Shown here: in pieces, positions 12,501 to 24,500 of the stretch | Numbering within the stretch: the first letter of the stretch is position 1 | Layout of the letters: each line of letters starts with the position of its first letter | DNA from: Strigamia acuminata | Taxonomy: Eukaryota > Arthropoda > Chilopoda > Geophilomorpha > Linotaeniidae | Reading direction: 5' to 3' | NCBI GenBank assembly: GCA_949358305.1 | Contig: OX442314.1 | Span: 28,691,118 to 28,755,117 of the forward strand | Length of the DNA stretch: 64,000 nt | Position numbers and translations under genes: made by a program | The notes under the pieces: generated by a model | Seen by the model: only the letters and a program-made list of their open reading frames with translations | The model's database searches: none | What the model was told of the DNA's origin: nothing

Positions 12501-15500
12501 TCATAATTTCATAATATTTTTTATGTTGGGACTCAATTTCTGTACTAAAACACAACTTGAATGGAAAAGTTGCACACTGACTGGAGCCAAATGACAGAAT
12601 TATGCTTTTGTAACCAGTGCTAGGCTAGCAGCAGGCTTAATTTCTAATAGAATACAGGTTTCCTGCTCATCTTATACTACTTTTATGTGGCTTAAAAATT
12701 TACAGGACTCAGCACACTGCCTGCAAAGAATCATAAAAATTGCCCATTTGATTATAGCAAGAAAACAGAAGGTTTTAGGTGCATTAATGAACTCTGTCGT
12801 GGTTTTGGATGAAAAAAAAACTCAATCTAGATGCATTGAGAAGTGATTGGCATCCCAAACCACGACATGAGTTTATTAATGCACCTAAAACCTTCTGTTT
12901 TCTTGCTATAATCAAATGGGCAATTTTTATGATTCTTTGCAGGCAGTGTGCTGAGTCCTGTCAGTGTGCAACTTTTCCATTCAAGTTGTGTTTTAGTACA
13001 GAAATTGAGTCCCAACATAAAAAATATTATGAAATTATGAATCAGGAACCCTCAACTAGTCTAAAAAGTGTTTTCAGAAATTCATTATTACAATAAAATT
13101 CCATATTTCCTGAATTTAAGGGTCGGGGCGTTCAGAGTGATGTGGAGGCTTTAAAAATGGTCAATTTCAAAATCTGCTTGGACAGTTTTCATCCAACATC
13201 ACCTATTTATCACCATCTACACACGCAAGTTGATTGCCTTAACTATTTTGCTTATTGTTGAAGTTTGATTGTAGTGCACTTATCATTTTGTCGCACCTCT
13301 ATTTTCATTTTTTTGTAATAAATTTTTTGTTTGTTTCTCAATCGCTCCAATTGTTTCAGCAGTTTATTTTGTTATGATTTTGCACCTTTGTTTAAAATTT
13401 CAACACTCAACACGCGCGCATTGCTGAAAAATGAAGGCAAAATGGGGTGCACTCATCTTTTTGGCGCGCACTGTAGATGATTATTTTAATAAAAAAATCA
13501 AAAATATTTTAACTTCTGTCCAATATTCGACAAAAAATTCAAAATTTTTATAAAATGTAAATATTCGAGATTCGGAGATTCGGGGATCTGGAACGGGATT
13601 CGAAAGCCCATGTCAGAGATTCGGTTGAATGTCGTACCCCCTGGATTGCAGCTTATGCTGACATATTTTTAATCTTACACCAATCAAATTAAATTGTAAT
13701 TTATATAGTATTTGTTACAATGTCACCCAATTTACAACAATAAATATATTACCTGTCTGAAATCCACCACCTCTCCAGGTCTCAGTTTCTTAGTTTTTCC
13801 TTCTGGGTCTACCATTAATCCTTTCTGTAAATCAAACAATGAATTTACAGCCTATGCAATTAGAAAACAATGTACTCAAACTAACCTCATCAGCAACTAC
13901 AATAGATGGTCTTCTGCCAGCACCTGAACCTCTTCTTGATCCAGGTTCCGGAGACTTTTCTTTAGCAATTTCAATTGATGGAATTTCAGGTAAAGAATCC
14001 TTCTTCTTCGGTGTTTTGACTAAAGACTTCTTCCTTTCCTCCTCTTTTTTCTTGGGAGGCTCAATAATCTGTGGCGTTACTATTTCAGGAGTCTTTATTT
14101 CAGGTATCTTCAATTCAGGTGTCTTTAACTCAGGAGCCTTTAAGCCTACTTTAGCCGGTTCAGCCTTCTTTTCTTCTGCTTTTTTTTCTTCTGGTTTCTT
14201 CTTAAGAGCTGCTTTCATATCAGCTAATTCATCCACTATGAATTCATCCTTTTTCTTTCCTTTCACTTCTGCTTTCTTCTCTTCGGGTTTCTTCACTTCG
14301 GGTTTCTTTTCTTCGGGTTTCTTCACCTCTGGTTTCTTCTCTTCGGGTTTCTTCTCTTCGGGTTTCTTCACCTCTGGTTTCTTCTCTTCTGGTTTCTTCT
14401 CTTCAGGTTTCTTTTTCTCAGGCTCCTTCTTTTCTTCTTTCACTGTCAGCTCTGCAGAGGATGTGTCTTTACCAAATTCATTGGTAATTTCAATGGAGTA
14501 TGTGCCAACCATTTCGATAGTTGTTTTTTTCATGATCAGTCTTGCAGTTAAGCCATCAAAAGATGATTTTATATTTGTAGTCTCTCTTATGACTTTAGAA
14601 TTCCTAGTCCATTCTATTTTTACAGTTCGATCGCTCTTCGTTAACTTGCAAACGAATTCAACATCCTCACCCACATTAACAGAAATGGAGATAAGTCCTT
14701 GACCAATCTTTGGCTTGTCACCCTTTTTCCTATTTAAAAAGTATAACGACCAATTAGAAAGTTGAACCAATGATTGCAGAATCTGACTATAAAAAAAGCT
14801 AATTTTTAAATGTTTAACAGAATGCCTGTGAGAGGAATTAGGCACAAATTAAACCAATTAAGCTTCTCCTATTGGAAGCAATTAATCTGTTTTTTTAAAT
14901 TGGGACATTTTTGCATTCCGAGAAAGTTTTTCCATTGGGCCATGTAAGCCAAGATCTATGGAAAAACTTTCTTGAGGACCCAACCTTGCATTTGCATCGA
15001 AACCCAGAAAAACTACAGAAAACCCCATTGCAGAAACATCACAAAAGGATGGCAATCAACTGGGATTCCCAGCAATATCACTCATCCAAGTACTGACTAG
15101 GCCCAATGCTGTTTAATTTCTGTGTTCTAATGTACGAATGAATTCTTCGATTACGCTGTTTTTGCCCACTCTGGGTCTAATAGTTAATAAATTTCATCTT
15201 TTTTACGATGGAAACTTACTTTTCTTCCTGCTTCTCTTCTGTAAAATGAAATACAACAATTTAATAAACTCTACCAACCCCCATATAAATTTAGTTACCG
15301 ATTATTTCGTGAAACTCTACGGTCTGGGATATGGCTTCGCCTTTTTCGTTCTTCGCTATCAATTTATACGTGCCCTTATCCTCATTCGAGGGCATCTCAA
15401 TCTCCAATTGAATCTGAAACTCTCCCCTTTTGACCTCCTTGATATGTATAAAGTGTTTTCTGTCTTCACGGACAATTTGTTGTTCGCGGTACCAAATTGC

Positions 15501-18500
15501 TTCTGGTTTCATCGGCGATGTAACGATGCACTCGATAATAACCGATTTCTTCTTTTCCACTTTGATAATCTTAGGTTTCTCGCGTACCACCGGTATCTCT
15601 AAAATATTGAAAATTGATAATCAATTACAGCTTGCGGTATGCTAGCAACAGCTATTTTCAAACCTTCAATATTCAACGTGAGGTTAGCATTCAGTTCGCC
15701 CAACTCATTCTTGACATTACATTTGAATAGTCCACCATCGGCTTTCATTGGATCCTTTAAAATAATCTGATAAATGTAAATTTCTTCGCTCTCTTGTTTG
15801 AAGCTCATCGACAATTTTGAAGTTTCTTTGATGGGCTTTCCGTCCTTAGTCCACACATGGGTCGGTTTAGGCTTAGCACGAACTCTGCATTCAAGAACAA
15901 CCCTCTTGCCATTATCTTCGGATATGATTTTGGGCTTTTCGACAAAGGTGGGTGCTGTGCCTTCAGGTTTGGCTTCACCTTCGATATTAAGATTTAGATT
16001 CGCATTGGTTTCGCCGTACATGTTTTTAACATTGCATCGGTAAGTTCCACCGTCAGAACCAGAAGGGTCCTATAAAAACAAAGCAAAATGTTATCCCGAG
16101 CAAGTAGACCATCAAAACAACATTATGGCAGTGCTAAAATAAAGAAAAGAAGCCGGCTGCTCCGGGCTGGACTGAGTACAAATTTAGTAGCGGGAAATCT
16201 GGATGGGTTGGGCCACAGGGACAGGCTACGATGAGCCAGGGAGAGTCCACAGTGGGCCCGCCACGAGCCACCAGGCCACAGGCCACTGCAAGCTGCTTGC
16301 GTCCAAAAATTCTTGATGTTGACGCCAATTCCTGCTTCAACACCAAGTTGAAGTAGCGACGCAATGCAAGGAAAGGTCTTCCGGCCAATGCAAACAAGCC
16401 GCCAATTTCGGATTCTGGAACTAGTTCTAGAACTAGATGCAATTCCAGGTTTCATTGAAACCATCTGATTGGCCAGACGCAAAATCAATTGTTTCAGCTC
16501 TGTTCACACGTGCCCTACAGTGTGAACAGATTCTGCGTTGCGTTTGACTAATTTTTCCTTGCATTGCGTCTCGTGTGAACACAAGTGTAAACCTAGCTTT
16601 AGCAAACTGACACAAGACTAGGCCTGGAATAGTATTACCTTAATTTCCATGACAACAGTGTAACTATCACCACTGGGTGTAATGGTAGTTTTTATTCTAG
16701 TAGACGCTCTGACCACAGTTGTTCCCTTGTACCACGTCACTTCTGGTGCAGGTTTAGAATTCACTTGACATTCCATCATAACCAAAGCTCCATTATCCTT
16801 TGGAATGATTTTTGGTTTGCCAATAAATGTTGGGGCTACACCTTCATCTCCGCCTACAATTTCACATAATATCAATTACATCTCTGAACTATAGTCTTTC
16901 AACTATTCACTTGCTTACCTTGGAAGTTAAGTGCTATATTAGCATTGCTGTCGCCAATATCATTTACTGCATTACACTTGTAATTGCCTCCATCATCATT
17001 TGTTGGGTCCTAAAAAATGAATAAGTTCTTGATACAATTGTCCTCTAGTGAAAGCAACTTTTATTTCTTGGCACCATAGCTACTCAAGGAGACTGAATAT
17101 TCCAAATTTATACATGCTAGTTATTGATTTGTCCTCCCCATCCTTCGAAAAGATGTTGAAGTACATACTTCAAAAAGATAATTTTTTCCTCTCAGGCTTC
17201 CCTAATCTTTGCAGCCCCATTTTTTGCACAACCAAAACACCTGGTTGGTACCTTCATGTATAGAACTTAGAAATCACATTCACCTTATGAAATACCAGTA
17301 AGGTAATAAACATCTCGTGCTAGTGTTTCTTTCCAAAACGCACGAAATCGCACAAAATCACAATGCGCTTCGGCCAACGTATGTGGTCGAAGCAGCTTTG
17401 GTGCGTTAACGCTAGCATACTAGTATGTGAACTAGGCTTACCGTATTACCTCACATAAAGCGGCATGCCGTTGGGCATGGGTTTAGCAGGTTTTTAAAAT
17501 TTTGTCCAAAAAGTGTATACCGGCATGCCGATATAAAACGAAACATGCCGGTATAAGTGAAAAACTTTTTTTTCTTGAGCCCAGATAAATAATTATATTG
17601 GATTTTGGATCTGAAATTTAAGTTTTATTGATATTCTGAAGATTACTACTAAAATTTGGGAAATGTTATACAAATTTCCTTCATTTTGGACATCTAAAAA
17701 TGATTTTTTTGGGTTGTTTTGGCTAAATCCTTTAAAAAAAAATTCGTACTCACTTACACCGGCGTGCCGTTATAAACGATGTTTATCGGCATGCTGGTAT
17801 AACTCGAATTATACCGGCATGCGGCTTAATGTGAGGTAATACGGTAAATGCGCGTCAATATGGTATGTCCGTTTAATAGTAGTTATTGTACCAGATAAAA
17901 GGGTACCTAGAGAACCCTCTCGTGTTGAACTCAAGAAGGCCTCCAAATCCCATTGGTCGAGCCTCATCACTACTAACTCCAGACTGCATACTACCACTAG
18001 GAGAAGTAGTTTGGACTTTTATCTATTTTTGTGATTGTTATAACCATTTAAGTTAATATAATTTTGATTTTTCTTATTAAAAAATGTTATTTCCATTTAT
18101 GTAATACAGTTTTATGCACATATAAATGTAAAACTCATGTTTGTTCTGTTTATTGATTGCTTTGTCTGAAAAGCATATAATTTTGAAATTTTGGCCGTTA
18201 CCTAGGCAATCGATTACAATGTCTGTACATTGTAATGCAATTCTGGTGTTTGGGTCTATTTTTTTGGATCACTATACCAGTAAAATGGCTCGACCAATGG
18301 GATTTAGGGGCCTTTTTGAGTTCAACAAGAGTATAGAATAAATTTTTTCCCAAGGCCTTAATCAGGAGTGCTCGAAAATCTAGCTATGGTGCTGCCTAAC
18401 TCACCCTTATTTCTAAGCTCAGTAAATACATGTCTTTGCCTATGCTAGTTTTCTTAATCGTGTGTCGTTTACTCTCATTAATTTTAGTAGTTCCGCGATA

Positions 18501-21500
18501 CCACTGAATTTCAGGCGAAGGATTGCATTCCAAAATGCATTCCATGATTAAAATATCCCCTTCTTGTTTGATGGTAGGCTTCTTGGGAAATCGGGGCGCC
18601 TTTCCGTCGGGTACTCTGCAAAACACATCCAAATTGAACACTGCAATAAAACCATCAATTTGTTTAATTACTTGGGTTTATCATCGTCGCCACCGCCTTC
18701 AAAGTTCAAATTAATATTCGCTGTGCCTTCGCCTAATTTATTTTTCGCCACGGCTTTGTATTCGCCGCCGTCGGCCGATTCGACGCCAGAAATCTCCATC
18801 GTTGCCACGTGTTTCGTAGTGTCGGTTTCGATTTTCATTTTGTATTTTCCGCCTTCTTTTATCACCTTTGTGCCTTGATACCTGCAAATTGTCACACATT
18901 TTAATGAAAAGTGAAAACTCTGTGCTCAATTTTATTTCCAATTACCATGTAATGGTTGGTTTGGGGTCTGCAACAAGTCGGCACTCAAAGATGACTTTGT
19001 TTCCATCATCGGACTGTCGGATAACGGGTCTATCTGTGAAAGTCGGTTTGACTCCTTCATCTGGGATGTTTGCATCATCACCTGTTGTAAAAGAAGATGA
19101 GAAAATGAGTTTGGCTCGTGTTTTCTTTTAGCACTGTTTGAGCGGTGATGAACATGTATGTATTTATTTGTAACGGCGACCCATCTATGGACAAAGGGCC
19201 GCCAGAGCAGTGATGAACAGTGAGAATTAGTCAGATGACTTCAAATCTGTACAAACATGGTCATCGTTAACCAGTCCAGTAGTTTTCGTCCAAGGTATTA
19301 TTAGGCTGAGACATTCCACAATCTGTAAGCAGTGCTGGAGTGGCCGGGCGGGCTACCGGGAATTCCCCGATGGCCTGTGGCCCGATGGCCCTTGGCAGGC
19401 CCACCATGGCCCCCTCCCTGGCCCACCATAACCTGTCCCTGTGGCCCGACCCATCCAGATTTCCCGGTACTAAATTTGTACCCAGTCCAGCCGTCTGTAA
19501 GACAATTTCTTAAAAACCCAACCTTGCATTTACACCGAGCACTAGTCTTCCACCAAAGAAACATTTTTGGTAACTACTGCACACTTATTCTCTAATTTAT
19601 GCACTTAATCAATGGCAGATTACCCAAAAGGCAGATTTGGCCCCTGCCTATGGTTTTGGGAGCCCAGCTTTCCATCCTTTTGTCACTAATTAATTTTTTC
19701 ACTCTTTTTTCTCTTTGTTTTGGGAAAGTGCATTTGAGGACCTAACAATTGTCTGTTTGCTAACCGGTCTGACCTTAGAGACCCCAAAAGGTATTAATCA
19801 TATCCACAGCACTGAAATAAATACCGAACAACCCACTTTGCTTAGTCTTTCGTTAGTCCGACCAGGATGGCGGTTAATTCAAATTATCCAGCAAAGTTGG
19901 ATATAAAATAAGCCCCAATTATCTGGCAGTAATTAGACTTTTACGGCATGCCATAAAAAAGATGAGCCAATTATATCCCCAGATATAGTCAAACAAAGTA
20001 GAGTAATAGGGTATGCATATTCAATTAGTGGGTGGGTGGCAAATATTCTTGCAACAGAAATACTCTAAAATAGACTTGGCTTATCTAAGCCACTTTTAAA
20101 TCTCGAGGGTGTGGACTATAAGCAGAGCAGCTTATCAAATTGCATTTACACGCCAAAGGCTAGTTCACGTGCATGCGTTATTGCATCAGCTTCAACGCTT
20201 CAACGCGCGTTTACGAAGCAACCTAATTAGGGGCCGTCCATAAATTACGTAACGCAATATTTGAGATTTTTAGACCCCCTCCCCTCTCTGAACCATGGTC
20301 CTAACAGATTCCCGAACTCCCCATCCCCTAATTACGTAACAAAACTGAAATCCCCCCCCCCAAATTTTCCAAAAATCATATAAAAAATGATTATATTTTG
20401 ATTATTTAAAATTAAAATTTTTTTTATACATGGAAAGTAACAAAATTTGAAACCCCCCTCTCTCCCTTAGTAGTGACTCATAACAAAATTTGAAACTCCT
20501 TCCCCCCATTGGTGTGTTACGTAATTTATGAACGGCCCCTTAGTTCATACGCAACGCATGTGGACAAAGCAGCTTTGGTGCGTTAACGCATGCATGTGAA
20601 CTAGGCTTTACACATCATGCCCTATACCGTAAGTTTACGGTCCCCCAAATTTAAAACAATATTAAAGTTGTGAAGGATGCAATTATTTGCTTATGTAAAT
20701 ATTAATATATCTCAATGTAATCTACGCCTGGTATACTTACTGTCAAAGTTGAGTGAAATAGTTGCATTGCTTTCACCCAGTTCATTTTTGGCTGTGACTT
20801 TGTACTTCCCTGCATCTTCTACAGTCACTTTGCCTACTTCCAAAACTGAAAAGTAGACATTCTTGCCTTCTGCAGTAATGGTTGACTGAAAATAAAACAA
20901 AATAAAGTTGATTTTTGCAAGGTAAATGAATACGTTTGATTTGCTTAAATCGGTTGAATTGCTGACAGATTCTTTGCCAACCATCAATCTTAATTTCCAC
21001 GCATTGCCTACCCACTCGCTCTGGTATGTTGGAACAAATAACTATTTTGTCTGAACATTTTTAAAGTCTTGGCATCGTGCAGGAGCGGATGTAATAAACC
21101 AGCCGGCCATTACAAATGATTCCACAACTCAACTTTAAAATGCTAATTAGTTTCCACCCAATGTCCCTTATTCTGCTTGTGAGGCGTCTTAACATGAAAT
21201 AAATCCTGAATAAAAACGTGCTTTTTGGGTGTAGTATCCATAAACAGCAATTAAATTCCTTCATTCCCACCCAATTAACGAAGTAGACACACTTCTTTCA
21301 ACACTTCTGATTTTACTCACATTTTTTGGTAGTGGATGCTTTACCTGCAAGCATTAGAACAATTGGAAATTCGACCCTAAGTGGCAGCCATTATGTAAAA
21401 ACCAAAACCAGGCATAAACCACGTGAAAAACCACTCTACCACTCTACAATCAGCAGTTAGTTTTTCTTGTATAGGTTTACATCTTTGGCAACGATCGCAG

Positions 21501-24500
21501 CGCACTATTGGTTCAAGTTCATGAACTTGAACTTAGTTCACTTTGAAAAAAATTAGAGTGAACGTAAACGTGAACGCGTTCACACGGTCATGAACGCAAA
21601 CTTGAACGCGTTCACAATTTAGTGAACGAGACACAACACTGGCTAAATTCGTAATGCGCATTCCATTCTGCGCAGACGATTTTCTAATTCCAGTTGCTAA
21701 TATTAGGCTTAATAATGCTAAAATAAAGTAAATAAACAACAATAAACTCAATATTAAAAGTAATTTACAGAGTAGTATCAAAATATTTTTGTTAATTTAC
21801 CTTCTTTAAGCATTACTAGGCCTAATATTAGGCTTAATACTGCTAAATAACAACTGGAATTAGAAAATCGTCTGCGCACAATGGGATGTGCAGTACGAAT
21901 TTAGTATCAAGATACCGGGCGCAAACTGTAAGTGTCAGAAGGGTGTTGGTTTCACAGATATCTTACACCCACCAGCTTTGCACTTTAAGTCGTCAACACC
22001 AAAATGTGAAGTGAAGAAAGCTGTACAGCCGGGTACCGTGCCGTCTGTTGTAAACTTAAGATTAGGATAATATCCCTGATTAGTTCACTTGTCCAATGAT
22101 TGAGAAAATATCTACACAAAAATCCACTTTTTAATTTTTCCATAAATTTGGAACCCTTTAAGAGTGAGAGAGGCTTAAAAGCTAACCAGTTCATTGACCT
22201 CATCATAGCAGCCCCTTGATTAAGAGCTGCTTTATGTGCTTTGTCTCGCCATGTCTGTTTTAAGCCCTACTAAACTTGCATTCATTCATTAACCGAGTGA
22301 GTTAAAGCCGTAAACCAATCATGTGTGGCAATTGGCTGATGTTTAAATTCCTGAATTAGAATTTCATTGTCTGCTTGAAAATGTTTTCCAAACATCAGCA
22401 TGCACAACTATTGTTACATTAAATTGACTCACGACAACATTTCCTCAATTTCAGTTAAGTGTTTTTTTTCTGGACCTCGATAAAAATTTTCAATAGTATC
22501 CGGACCCCACTTAAAATTACTTGCCGACCCCTGGTACAGAGCATAAATCTAATGGTTAGTTTTCCGATAGTAAGAGTCACTCTAGTCACTTCTTCCAACG
22601 GCTTTTTATAAATTAACCGTCAGTTCCATCCACCACCCACGGCTTTTTCAGGGCCATCCTAACACATTTAAACATCTTTGGCTAAAAATATCAGATGCCA
22701 CTTTCCCCTTTGTCGTAACTGAAAAAAATTCATTTTTAAAATGATGTTTAATTCAAATTCAAATGACTTTTGGAACGCAGCTAGTGAGTTAGGGTTCATT
22801 TCACATCAGCTGCCGAAATATCATAAAAATCTAAAATAACGCGCAACCCTTCCCCAACTGTATTAAAACCCAAATAAATAAATTGAATCCATACAGATTA
22901 GTGCTGGCAACAAACCAAAAATGATCCCTTAATATCTGAGACAAAAGAAGAAGCTGGCAAGATGCAACTACTCATCTCAAGAGGGCACTAATTTCAGAAT
23001 GGTCTCTCCCAAAGAACACCACGTGATCCATCAACTTGCCTGGCATTAAGCATTGCCAATGTAAAGCACTACAGTGACAAACAGCCCGTAAAAACGCCTT
23101 AACGGCATTCACCAGCGCTTTTAATGTCATCAGTCAACACCAATATCGCAAACGATGCTATAGTTTACGCTCTTTAGATCAAACAATACAGTTACCATGT
23201 TTACATGGTCACAGTTTTCCAGATAAGTGAATATTCGGATTTTATTTATCTGGATAACCGTTTGCGTTTACATGACGTTAGTTTTCTGGTAAACATGACG
23301 TCATACGAGAATTACCCATACTGCCCTTTGATTATCTGGAACAACAAAATGGCTGTTGATCCATTTCAGCCAAACAAATGAAATGGTGGTTAGGAAAGAG
23401 GTTTTTGCTCAAATCTTTGCAATGGTGCCTAATATGCAAATTCTGATCCCAAAAATGGTGGTTTTAGCTGATTTCACATTGATTTCGATACCAAATGTCG
23501 TTGGTACGTAGGCCTAACGTATTTTTACTACACATACATGTGTAAACGTTCACAGAAAGTTGCAGAAAGAAAAAGCACTGAGCAAAATGTTAGCGAAGCT
23601 AATTTTGTTGGTTAGTAGAGTAGACCCATTTTCATAATAATGGTCAATGTCATTATGTTTTGTTTACAACAATGGAGGCTTCCACAGTTCAAGGGTGGAT
23701 CCAAAAGAACTATTTTTGTTTTTGGGGGCGGCAAGTAAATTTAAATATTTTTAAACAACTTTCTTTTTTTCTCACGACACACCACGGTCAACCCTTTAGG
23801 TAGTTCTTACCGGAGTAAAAATTACCTCCGAAAACCTGGCAAGAAATTAAACATCCCTAGTTAAAATTTGAGCTAGCATTTATATAATTCCTTCCATCCA
23901 AGCCAAAGTTTAACTCCAAATGAAATAAATTTCCAGCTTCTTAAAATAGTCCCCTTTTTGCAGGTGCTCCACTTAACACCTCAAATCATGACAAGTGTAT
24001 ATACACAAACATGAAGAAACATTCCGTGCAAATTAAAAATAAATCTAATCCAAACAGGAGAAAGAAAAATTCCAATTATTCAAAAAATTTCCCACCATTA
24101 CAATTTAAAAAAAAAAAAAACAACCAATAAAATAAATAAATAAATAAATAAATAAACAAATAAAAATTAAATGAACATTTAATTTGCATTACCACCGATA
24201 ACTTTCCGAAAAACATCCGAAAGCAGAAACTCGATGCCAAGAACCTATTTAGGAAAGCCATTTGGCTTTGCCACTTGAAATAACCCAACGAACCTTTTTT
24301 AAACTTGTTTCTTTTATATATTAAAACGTTTATGAAACTTTCCCTGACACTTTTCCCACAAGAAACAATGCGAGGAAAAAAAGATGTATGCTCTCCAGCA
24401 ATCAAATATGATGGTATACATAACACAGTGCTGGATTAAACCCCGCGGAGGCCCATAGACAGTCGAAATCTCAGGGCCCACCTCGCAAATTTTTGATTTT

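Noticed and set aside
12809-13096. 95-codon plus-strand frame in the fold-back element
   Set aside because: Lies in one arm of the palindrome; no transposase motif; the mirrored arm gives a different frame.
13839-14702. Long plus-strand frame rich in Phe and Ser
   Set aside because: Antisense shadow of the Lys-Pro-Glu repeat exon of projectin; composition mirrors the repeat.
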